Shown here piece after piece: positions 1 through 5,322 of a stretch of DNA of 5,322 bases. Within the stretch, counting starts at the first letter, position 1. Each line of letters starts with the position of its first letter. Both the position numbers and the translations under genes were made by a program. Source of the DNA: TA-21 sp036557405 (GTDB lineage Archaea; Thermoproteota; Nitrososphaeria; Nitrososphaerales; Nitrososphaeraceae); assembly GCA_036557405.1 (NCBI GenBank), contig DATBHO010000004.1:1-5322 (forward strand). The letters are read 5' to 3'. The notes below the pieces were generated by a model. That model saw only the letters and a program-made list of their open reading frames with translations, ran no database searches and was not told the origin of the DNA.

Positions 1-1213
1 TTGAATCATTGATTACTTCAGGATTTTTTTTCTCATCATTCGTCATCGACTGGATAATATACCTCCATTTCTCCAATTTTCCTTGAATAACATCCAATTG
101 ATCTTCTTTGACCACTCCTGACAACCCTGGTAGATTATCAATAATGTTTCTAAATCCCATTTTTCCTACACTTTCCATCTGCGAATAAAAATCTTCTATT
201 GTCATCTTACCACTTAGTACCCTTTTAGACTGATTTTCATCTGCCTGTATTTCCAAATCTTTGGCTAACTCTAAAATCGCTTTTATGTCTCCCATGCCTA
301 ACAATCTGCCTACAAATCTTGTCGGGCTAAATACTTCAAGGTCATCGATTCTTTCACCATTCCCTATAAAGAAAATTTTTGCACCCGTTACTGCAGATGC
401 CGCCAACGCACCGCCCCCTTTCGCGGTCCCATCAAGCTTTGTTATTATGATACCTCCTACTGGAACTGTATCGTGGAACGATTTTGCCTGATAATATGCT
501 TGCTGACCTATTGTTCCATCAATCACTAATAAAATCAAATCTGCTTTTGAAATTTCATACATCTTTTTCATTTCATCTAAAAGTTCTGTCTCATCTTTGT
601 GTCTACCTGCAGTATCAATAATTACTACATCAGCTCCCGCATCCCTAAAATATCCAATTCCATTTTTGACTATTGAAGGAGCATCTTTAGTAGATTCATC
701 TCCAAATACTTCGACATTGATTTTAATGCAATTCATTTTAAGCTGAGTGAGAGCACCAGGTCTCCACGTATCTGCTCCAACAACTCCTACATGGTATCCA
801 TGTTTTGTTAGCCATCTAGCCAGCTTAGCGGCCACGGTTGTTTTTCCGCTACCTTGTATACCAAACATCAATACAGTATTGAGCTTTCCAGGAACAAATG
901 AAATCACTTGCTCTTCAGGCTGATTATTTTGTGCAGATATATCGCCCTTATAACCCATCAATCTGGAAAGTTCATCATAAAGGATTGAAACGATATGATT
1001 CTTCCTTGATAATCCCTTGGGAGGAGATTCTTCTAGAGATCTCTTTTTCAAATTTTGAGTTATAGTTAATACCAGTCTAACATTAACATCAGATTGAAGA
1101 AGGGCTCTTTGTACATCCTTACATAAAGAATCTATTAATTCTTCATTTACATCTGATGCACCCACTAACTTTTTTAAAGCCACCCCAAGACTTGAGCGAA
1201 GGTTGTCTAGCAT
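1..1213 (-). CDS. srp54: Signal recognition particle 54 kDa protein (SRP54/Ffh), C-terminus cut off by window edge
   Basis: SRP54 is the GTPase of the signal recognition particle. It binds 7S RNA and signal sequences emerging from the ribosome and docks with FtsY at the membrane. I translated 404 codons from the ATG at 1213 to position 2. The N-terminal helical bundle is at about residues 1-90. The GTPase domain follows, with P-loop GIQGSGKTT (118-126), ADTWRPGA (147-154), DTAGRH (200-205) and TKLDGTAKGGG (258-268). The linker motif ERIDDLEVFSPTRFVGRLLG spans about 287-306. The M domain starts near 330 and includes QSMTNDEKKNP (388-398). The family is usually about 440-450 residues, so only the last M-domain segment, with the arginine/glycine-rich RNA-binding helix, lies outside the window. 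The start is fixed because this ATG directly follows the dph6 stop and gives the usual MLDNLR N-terminus. All GTPase motifs are intact. Identity is near certain. Confidence 0.97.
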   Translation of the reverse strand, partial: MLDNLRSSLGVALKKLVGASDVNEELIDSLCKDVQRALLQSDVNVRLVLTITQNLKKRSLEESPPKGLSRKNHIVSILYDELSRLMGYKGDISAQNNQPEEQVISFVPGKLNTVLMFGIQGSGKTTVAAKLARWLTKHGYHVGVVGADTWRPGALTQLKMNCIKINVEVFGDESTKDAPSIVKNGIGYFRDAGADVVIIDTAGRHKDETELLDEMKKMYEISKADLILLVIDGTIGQQAYYQAKSFHDTVPVGGIIITKLDGTAKGGGALAASAVTGAKIFFIGNGERIDDLEVFSPTRFVGRLLGMGDIKAILELAKDLEIQADENQSKRVLSGKMTIEDFYSQMESVGKMGFRNIIDNLPGLSGVVKEDQLDVIQGKLEKWRYIIQSMTNDEKKNPEVINDS

Positions 1214-1900
1214 TTATTTATCTATTAATTCATAACCTGTTATTTCAAATATTCCATTATCTCCACTCCATTTTACGATTCCTTGTTTGATCTTAAACTT
1301 TTTCTTGTATAGAGGGCAATCAACAACAATTGTTTCCGCCTCACCTCCTTCAAAATTTAGATTAAATCCGTATCTTAATGCCAACGATTCAAGTTTTTTC
1401 AGGTTGTTATGATCCAACACTGTTCCGAGCCATTCTCTGCCCAACCCTAACGCCGAGACAGCAACTATAACAATTTCAAAGTCTTGATCAATCATCTTGT
1501 GTAGATAATTACTTGGTTCTAAATTCCATAATGGTGAAAATACTGATAATCCCAATTTGTTACAGACTCCTTCAAAGCTCCTTTTTTGAAATTTGCTGGA
1601 TATACCACCATGAACTATTCCTTGTATACCAAACTCATCTATGATGCTTACAAGAGCTTCTTCAAGGACTCCAACCTCATCGCTTAGATTTGGAATTTTT
1701 GATTGAAAGTTTCTCCCAGGTAAATCTATTGCCTTAGCTAGAATTTCTGTAAGATGAATATTTGGGAAATGAAAAAGCATACTATCGCTAGTCAAAGATA
1801 AAATAGAAATTAAACATACAACATCATGTCCTCGTTTGATCATTTCAAAAATTGAGTAATTGCTATCCTTTCCCCCAGAAAATAATGATGCTAATTTCAA
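1214..1900 (-). CDS. dph6: Diphthine--ammonia ligase (Dph6-type PP-loop ATPase)
   Basis: Dph6 uses ATP and ammonia to amidate diphthine, the last step of diphthamide formation on a histidine of translation elongation factor 2. The 228-residue product matches the normal length of archaeal members. It opens with the PP-loop SGGKDS (8-13). Family landmarks follow in order: MLFHFPN (41-47), HGGISSKFQKR (97-107), PLW (123-125), GLGREWLG (152-159), and near the C-terminus EGGEAET (184-190) with VDCPL (193-197). The start is a TTG codon. No ATG or GTG lies in frame upstream before a stop, and TTG places the PP-loop at the usual distance from the N-terminus. It is the first gene of a tight pair with srp54, with no bases between them. 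The family is clear. The exact reaction rests on family knowledge, because related PP-loop proteins exist whose substrate is unproven. Confidence 0.9.
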   Translation of the reverse strand: MKLASLFSGGKDSNYSIFEMIKRGHDVVCLISILSLTSDSMLFHFPNIHLTEILAKAIDLPGRNFQSKIPNLSDEVGVLEEALVSIIDEFGIQGIVHGGISSKFQKRSFEGVCNKLGLSVFSPLWNLEPSNYLHKMIDQDFEIVIVAVSALGLGREWLGTVLDHNNLKKLESLALRYGFNLNFEGGEAETIVVDCPLYKKKFKIKQGIVKWSGDNGIFEITGYELIDK

Positions 1901-1937
1901 GATGGTACTTTCAAAGAAAAAAATTAACTTCCCGCTA

Positions 1938-1945
1938 CTATATAG
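1938..1945 (-). promoter_or_regulatory. Probable TATA box for the dph6-srp54 unit
   Basis: The sequence CTATATAG is centred about 41 bases upstream of the dph6 TTG start. With the usual archaeal spacing of about 25-27 bases to the transcription start, this predicts a leader of roughly 15 bases. No strong ribosome-binding site is visible before the TTG. The box is palindromic, so it could in principle direct transcription the other way as well. This is a sequence match only, with no direct evidence of use. Confidence 0.5.
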
Positions 1946-2000
1946 ATTGGTTTAGTTGGGTCTAAATTATTTTGCTAATATTACATAAAGTAATAATAAT

Positions 2001-2035
2001 GCGAAGGCATATATCCCATAAAGTCAATCTTTCGC
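2001..2035. repeat. Inverted repeat, 7-base stem with a 21-base loop
   Basis: The arm GCGAAGG (2001-2007) pairs with CTTTCGC (2029-2035) through six Watson-Crick pairs and one G-U pair. It lies in the dph6-trmI intergenic region and begins a stretch with two further small stems (2043-2064 and 2084-2096). A stem of this size can arise by chance, so a role as RNA structure is tentative. Confidence 0.3.
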
Positions 2036-2192
2036 TAAATTAGATAGCTCTCTTCTGGGCTACCTAGATTGATAGAGGCTTAGGACATTTCGTGTCGCAT
2101 ATGGGTTGTTTTTTGCAACAGAAGATAGTATGTTCAATAGTCCAAGCGTATATAATTGCAACTTGTGTCGGACTGGATTGTAATTTTGCTTT

Positions 2193-2206
2193 TAGACTTA
2201 AGTCTA
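2193..2206. repeat. 14-base perfect palindrome
   Basis: TAGACTTAAGTCTA reads the same on both strands, with no spacer between half-sites. It lies between two divergent transcription units, about 200 bases before trmI and 290 bases before dph6. This shape suits a site for a dimeric DNA-binding protein, but its distance from both starts is large and no second copy was seen in the window. Confidence 0.35.
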
Positions 2207-2354
2207 GCATCATTTTAAAAATTCAATCATTCAGTAGCTCTGATTTTATTAATCGTGCACACACGCCATATCATACTTTCAATTTTGTCCAAGTGTACAA
2301 GATTTCACTGGGTAATCCAATTTTGACTCTCCTATTAATTAATCAAATCAAATG

Positions 2355-2379
2355 AAAATCTCAATTAGAAGATTTTTTT
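2355..2379 (+). terminator. Hairpin followed by T-run, possible terminator
   Basis: AAAATCT (2355-2361) pairs with AGATTTT (2370-2376) around an 8-base loop, and T residues run from 2373 to 2379. Archaeal transcription often ends at T-runs, so this could stop a plus-strand transcript entering from the intergenic region just before trmI. The trmI transcript would then have to start at or beyond it. AT-rich sequence makes such runs common, so this is weak support. Confidence 0.25.
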
Positions 2380-2403
2380 ACCTCTAGGAGCCTCATTATT
2401 TAG

Positions 2404-3171
2404 ATGAAAATAGATGAAGGTGCGTATGTTCTATTTTTTTATCAAGCGAACAAGAATTGGCTAACCAGAATAGAAAAAAATAAGAAACTTCACACGCACA
2501 TAGGAATTATAGATTTTGATAGCATATTGGGACTTGAGTATGGTTCTTCAATAATTACATCAAAACAAAAAAAAGTGTACCTGATGTTTCCAACAATTTA
2601 TGATTTTGTGATGAAGTCAGATAGAAAGACGCAGATAGTTTATCCCAAGGATCTTGGATATATTGCTATAAGAACAGGCTTAAAAAGTGGTTGTAATGTT
2701 CTCGAAATAGGTACCGGAAGTGCATCATTAACTACATTCTTTGCTAGTCTCGTAGGACCTTCAGGTCATGTTTTTACATATGACATCAATGAGGAATTCA
2801 TGGAAATTGCAAGGAAGAATCTCAAAAAATCAGGTATGGAAAATTATGTTTCAATGTTTAACCATGATATAATGAGTGAAGGATTGGAACGCACTGACAT
2901 TGATATCGCGATAATTGATTTGGGAGATCCTTGGAATGTTTTACAGATTGTACACAAATGCCTCAAGAACAGTGGATCTGTAGCAGTAATATGTCCTACT
3001 ATGAATCAATTGGAGAAAACTTCAAAACATATGAACGAAGTGGGATTTGTGGATATTGAGAGCTCAGAGATCATGATCCGCAATATAGAGGCGAGAGAAG
3101 GAAAAACAAGGCCATCAATGCGAATGATTGGACATACTACATACCTTTTATTTGGTAGGAAAATTATATAG
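2404..3171 (+). CDS. trmI: tRNA (adenine-N1)-methyltransferase TrmI
   Basis: TrmI methylates N1 of adenine 58 in the T-loop of tRNA using S-adenosylmethionine. Some archaeal members also act on adenine 57, and the enzyme normally works as a homotetramer. The 255-residue length is normal. An N-terminal small beta domain covers about 1-70 and includes LGLEYGSSI (42-50), followed by RKTQIVYPKD (74-83). The Rossmann fold has SAM motif I VLEIGTGSASLT (99-110), the acidic strand end TYDINEEF (125-132), HDIM (154-157) and IDLGDPW (171-177), where the catalytic aspartate is expected. The C-terminal signature is TRPSMRMIGHTTYLLFGRK (235-253). The start is the ATG at 2404, preceded directly by an in-frame TAG. 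An AGGAG at 2386-2390 lies 13 bases upstream, rather far for a ribosome-binding site. Motif I has alanine where most relatives have a second glycine (GTGSG). Assignment is firm; A57 versus A58 specificity cannot be read. Confidence 0.94.
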   Translation: MKIDEGAYVLFFYQANKNWLTRIEKNKKLHTHIGIIDFDSILGLEYGSSIITSKQKKVYLMFPTIYDFVMKSDRKTQIVYPKDLGYIAIRTGLKSGCNVLEIGTGSASLTTFFASLVGPSGHVFTYDINEEFMEIARKNLKKSGMENYVSMFNHDIMSEGLERTDIDIAIIDLGDPWNVLQIVHKCLKNSGSVAVICPTMNQLEKTSKHMNEVGFVDIESSEIMIRNIEAREGKTRPSMRMIGHTTYLLFGRKII

Positions 3172-3454
3172 ATATATTCACTCGTGTTAATCGTAGAGTA
3201 AATAATCATAAACTATAACAAAATCAATTCTTAATATGCACATAAATAAGAGTTATATACTTTAAGAATAATTCGATAGTCTCAGTATACTCAGATTTGA
3301 TCATAATGATAATGCTCTTGTGATTACTTGAATTAATATAACTGAAACCTATCATAACCGAGTAAGAGAACAAGTGGATCCGGTACTTGCGGATTATATT
3401 ACCCACTTGAAATTGGTCAGAGCTATTCTTATAAGGAACCACCATAAAGTGAAT
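3172..3454. other. AT-rich gap with candidate promoters for the zinc-ribbon gene
   Basis: No gene or tRNA-like fold is seen between trmI and the zinc-ribbon core. Three TATA-like sequences occur on the plus strand: TTATATAC at 3253-3260, TTAATATA at 3333-3340 and TTATATTA at 3394-3401. The second would put a transcription start about ten bases before the alternative GTG start at 3374, and the third about 30 bases before the ATG at 3455. The sequence does not decide between them. No strong T-run follows the trmI stop, so readthrough from trmI is also possible. Confidence 0.35.
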
Positions 3455-3691
3455 ATGTTGGCAACTGAAGGTTATTGTGTAAAATGTAAAGCAAAAAGGG
3501 CGATGAAAGGCGAACAACAGGTAGTAATGAAAAATGGAAGACCCGCAACTAAGGGAACATGTTCAGTTTGTGGAACCAAGATGTTCAAAATTGGTGGTGG
3601 CCCTAGTAAGACGGTAAAAAAGGCAAAACCAAAATCAAAATCTAAGGCAAAACCAAAATCAAAATCTAAGGCAAAAGCAAGAAGAAGATAA
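3455..3691 (+). CDS. Small zinc-ribbon protein (DUF5679-like) with basic repeat tail
   Basis: This 78-residue product has two CxxC knuckles, YCVKC (7-11) and CSVC (36-39), which should bind one zinc ion. Between them is the family-like stretch KAKRAMKGEQQVVMKNGRPA, followed by CGTKMFKIG. I recognise this as the DUF5679 type found widely in Thaumarchaeota, with no known function. The last 25 or so residues form a tail of lysine, serine, alanine and proline ending in ARRR, built from a repeated AKPKSKSK unit. This suggests RNA or DNA binding by analogy with other basic tails. The ATG at 3455 is chosen because relatives begin a few residues before YCVKC. A GTG at 3374 in the same open frame would add 27 residues (MDPVLADYITHLKLV and onward), and I cannot exclude it. 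The gene stands alone, converging on trpD. Confidence 0.85.
   Translation: MLATEGYCVKCKAKRAMKGEQQVVMKNGRPATKGTCSVCGTKMFKIGGGPSKTVKKAKPKSKSKAKPKSKSKAKARRR
3622..3676 (+). repeat. 24-base tandem repeat within the zinc-ribbon gene (two full copies plus a partial third)
   Basis: The unit occupies 3622-3645 and is repeated exactly at 3646-3669, with the first seven bases again at 3670-3676. The length is a multiple of three, so each copy encodes eight residues (AKPKSKSK register) and gain or loss of a copy would keep the frame. The two full copies are identical base for base, which points to a recent duplication or ongoing slippage. Confidence 0.9.
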
Positions 3692-3700
3692 AATCCTAAT

Positions 3701-3717
3701 TTCTTTTTTATCTTTTT
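3701..3717 (+). terminator. T-rich terminator after the zinc-ribbon gene
   Basis: Ten bases past the TAA stop the plus strand carries two T-runs separated by a short ATC interruption (TTCTTTTTTATCTTTTT). No stem precedes it, which fits intrinsic archaeal termination at T-runs. It lies in the 74-base gap between convergent genes. The opposite strand has no comparable T-run for trpD, so trpD may end in a different way or read past. Confidence 0.55.
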
Positions 3718-3765
3718 GATTTAAACGTATTAACTACTTTAAGTGAATAGATTAATTAATACAGT

Positions 3766-4836
3766 CTACAATGAGAATTTTTCTTCTACAAAATTCAATT
3801 TTTGAATGTTCCCACAGCGAGATATAAGCTCACGTAGTTTAATCTTTGGGACGTTAGATTTTATCAACTCTCGAGCTATTTTTATTCCATCGCTAAGGTC
3901 ATTAGTTTTCTCTCCTGCAATTAATGCAAGTGCTGTGTTGAGAACTACAATATCTTGCTTTGCGCTTGTAGATCTTCCATAAATTGTTTGTAATGTACTC
4001 TTTACAGAATCCTCGTTTGATTGTACTTGAATCTGCTCCTTTCTCACTGCCTTTAAATCTAGCAATTCTGGATCAACTTCAAGTCTTTCAATATCACCTG
4101 ATTTTAACATAATAATTGTATTTCTTGCAGTATTTGACAACTCATCCATGCCATCAAATGAATGGACAAGAATAATTTTCTTGATATTGGAATCGATCAT
4201 TGCATTAGTTACAAGTTCGAAAAATTTCGGATCAGAAATTCCTATGACTTGAGCGGTAATATTTGTACATGGATTACATAACGGTCCAATTATATTGAAT
4301 ATTGTTTTGAAGCCCAACTCCTTTCTAATGCCAGAAATCCTTTTTAGATTAGGATGAAATTTAGGTGCAAACAAGAAGGTGTACCCAAGTCGTTCAATAG
4401 TATCAATTACTGCCTTTTCTGAAATTTCCAAATTAAATCCTATATATTCAAAAAAATCTGCACTGCCAAACATTCCACTAGCCGAACGGTTACCATGTTT
4501 GGCAACATTTATCCCAGAAGCGGAGGCAACTATAGATGCAGCCGTACTAATGTTAAATGATTTAGCCATATCTCCGCCTGTACCACAATTGTCAATGAGG
4601 GGACCTGTTACATTAGGTGTTATTAGATGTGAATGTCCAATCATAATGTCCCTTATTATTCTTAATTCATCATAACTTACCCCCCTATACGTTAGTGCAG
4701 TTAGAAATGAAGCAATGGTACAGTCAGGAATTTCGTCCAAAAAGACAAGATTTATTGCATTTCTAAATTCGCTTTCCTCGATCTGCGCCTTAGATAGAAT
4801 TTTTCTTGTTTGTTGCTGCAGATATTCTGATGACAT
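3766..4836 (-). CDS. trpD: Anthranilate phosphoribosyltransferase
   Basis: TrpD joins anthranilate to phosphoribosyl pyrophosphate (PRPP), the second step of tryptophan synthesis, in the cytoplasm. The 356-residue product is near the usual 340-350. A helical N-terminal domain (about 1-75) precedes the phosphoribosyltransferase fold. Active-site motifs are DNCGTGGD (82-89), FNIST (94-98), the KHGNR loop (113-117) with SASGMFGSAD (118-127), and HPNLK (161-165). R171 in GIRKELGFKT and GPLCNP (184-189) follow, then VHSFDGMDELS (224-234). All expected PRPP- and anthranilate-binding elements are present, so the enzyme should be active. Its ATG shares one base with the trpG stop (TAATG), which suggests coupled translation. 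It is the last gene on its strand here, facing the zinc-ribbon gene tail to tail, so the trpC, trpB and trpA genes are not downstream. A related family, thymidine phosphorylase, shares the fold but lacks this motif set. Confidence 0.96.
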   Translation of the reverse strand: MSSEYLQQQTRKILSKAQIEESEFRNAINLVFLDEIPDCTIASFLTALTYRGVSYDELRIIRDIMIGHSHLITPNVTGPLIDNCGTGGDMAKSFNISTAASIVASASGINVAKHGNRSASGMFGSADFFEYIGFNLEISEKAVIDTIERLGYTFLFAPKFHPNLKRISGIRKELGFKTIFNIIGPLCNPCTNITAQVIGISDPKFFELVTNAMIDSNIKKIILVHSFDGMDELSNTARNTIIMLKSGDIERLEVDPELLDLKAVRKEQIQVQSNEDSVKSTLQTIYGRSTSAKQDIVVLNTALALIAGEKTNDLSDGIKIARELIKSNVPKIKLRELISRCGNIQKLNFVEEKFSL

Positions 4837-5322
4837 TATCTTTTCATTACTTCGATGAAATTTTTCAATATATGATAACCATTTTTTGTTAGCACTGATT
4901 CTGGGTGAAATTGAACACCATATATTGGATACTTTTTATGTTTTAAACCCATAATTTCCAAATCGTCAAGTGATATTGCTGTTACTTCTAAACAATTAGG
5001 AAAATTTTCCCTTGATGCTACTAGTGAATGATATCTTGTTGCAACAAAGGGGTTTGATAGTTTTTCAAATAGTTCTTTGTCCAGATACTTTATTTTACTT
5101 GTTTTTCCGTGTTTTACTACATGCGCATTTATAACTTTGCCACCATAAACGTGAACTATACCTTGATGCCCAAGACATACACCTAGCAAAGGAATTGTTG
5201 GTCCTATAGTTTCAATAATGTCTCCACATATTCCAAATGATTTCCTATCAGCAGGATGGCCGGGACCCGGTGATAAAACTATACCATCGGGTTGCATTTT
5301 TTTTATTTCTTTTATACTTATT
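4836..5322 (-). CDS. trpG: Anthranilate synthase glutamine amidotransferase subunit, N-terminus cut off by window edge
   Basis: TrpG releases ammonia from glutamine and passes it to TrpE, which makes anthranilate from chorismate. The frame stays open to the right edge (161 codons visible). The ATG at 5297 is internal: the codons upstream read ISIKEIKK and lead into MQPDGIVLSPGPG, the usual family context. About 30-35 N-terminal residues, including the typical DNYDSF segment, lie outside. Class I glutaminase features are visible, counting from that internal Met: SPGPGHP (9-15), nucleophile Cys41 in LGVCLGHQ (38-45), YGGKV with HGKTS (51-67), YHSL (89-92), and the His131/Glu133 pair in VQFHPES (128-134). 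All catalytic residues are intact. It overlaps trpD by one base. The closely related PabA of folate synthesis has the same motifs; linkage to trpD favours TrpG, though one protein may serve both pathways. Confidence 0.94.
   Translation of the reverse strand, partial: ISIKEIKKMQPDGIVLSPGPGHPADRKSFGICGDIIETIGPTIPLLGVCLGHQGIVHVYGGKVINAHVVKHGKTSKIKYLDKELFEKLSNPFVATRYHSLVASRENFPNCLEVTAISLDDLEIMGLKHKKYPIYGVQFHPESVLTKNGYHILKNFIEVMKR

Larger units (their letters stand above)
1901..2403. other. 503-base divergent intergenic region without a convincing gene
   Basis: This region separates the leftward dph6-srp54 unit from the rightward trmI. It holds the dph6 TATA box, several short inverted repeats (2001-2035, 2043-2064, 2084-2096), a 14-base palindrome (2193-2206) and a hairpin followed by a T-run (2355-2379). 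A GTG-started reading frame at 2092-2355 (plus, 87 codons) is present. Its product has no glutamate, very few acidic residues and no recognisable motif, unlike the lysine- and glutamate-rich proteins around it, so I treat it as chance. I see no tRNA-like or rRNA-like signature. A small untranslated RNA remains possible. Confidence 0.6.

Noticed and set aside
261..491. 76-codon plus-strand frame
   Set aside because: It lies wholly inside srp54 on the other strand, which has full motif support.
2001..2096. Possible tRNA or SRP RNA beside the SRP gene unit
   Set aside because: There is no T-loop consensus, no cloverleaf, and none of the conserved SRP helix 8 sequence. The stems are too short for either RNA.
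2092..2355. 87-codon GTG-started frame on the plus strand in the dph6-trmI gap
   Set aside because: The product has no glutamate, few acidic residues, no motif and no clear ribosome-binding site. Its composition looks like random AT-rich translation.
3006..3209. 67-codon minus-strand frame
   Set aside because: It is antisense to the conserved C-terminus of trmI and has no features of its own.
3306..3345. Possible C/D box small RNA (ATGATAA, then GTGATTA, then CTGA)
   Set aside because: Both C-like boxes have a mismatch at the same conserved base. Only seven bases separate them, too few for a guide plus a D' box.
3224..3517. 97-codon minus-strand frame
   Set aside because: It is antisense to the CxxC region of the zinc-ribbon gene and covers AT-rich promoter sequence, with no motif.
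3622..3676. Short direct repeats considered as a CRISPR fragment
   Set aside because: The repeats are directly adjacent without spacers and lie in frame inside a coding region.
4379..4675. 98-codon plus-strand frame
   Set aside because: It is antisense to the active-site region of trpD.

Overview
The window looks like chromosomal DNA from an AT-rich archaeon, most probably an ammonia-oxidising thaumarchaeon (Nitrososphaerota) of the soil type. The evidence is the combination of an archaeal SRP54, an archaeal-type TrmI tRNA methyltransferase, a stand-alone diphthine--ammonia ligase, and a short zinc-ribbon protein of the DUF5679 kind that I associate with Thaumarchaeota. The lineage and the low-GC relative suggested (Nitrosocosmicus-like) are inferences from these families and base composition, not from a marker gene.

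Layout. Positions 1-1900 (minus strand) hold a two-gene unit, dph6 then srp54. The dph6 stop codon directly abuts the srp54 start, and srp54 runs off the left edge before its last RNA-binding segment. Positions 1901-2403 are a 503-base divergent intergenic region. It has a good TATA box for dph6, a run of small inverted repeats, a 14-base perfect palindrome and a hairpin followed by a T-run, but no convincing gene. Positions 2404-3171 (plus) encode TrmI. After a second AT-rich gap, 3455-3691 (plus) encodes a small two-CxxC zinc ribbon with a lysine/serine tail built from a 24-base tandem repeat. A T-rich stretch after it probably ends transcription. Positions 3766-5322 (minus) hold trpG then trpD, overlapping by one base (TAATG). 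The trpG start lies beyond the right edge.

Function. Most of the window is housekeeping. SRP54 targets membrane and secreted proteins, Dph6 finishes diphthamide on elongation factor 2, and TrmI methylates tRNA in the T-loop, so three of the six genes serve translation or protein export. TrpG and TrpD perform the glutaminase half-reaction and the second step of tryptophan synthesis. The zinc ribbon has no known function.

I see no transposase, integrase, CRISPR array, toxin-antitoxin pair, defence gene, rRNA or tRNA. I do not find a clear undescribed system. The items most worth a second look are the structured 1901-2403 intergenic region and the repeat-built basic tail of the zinc ribbon.
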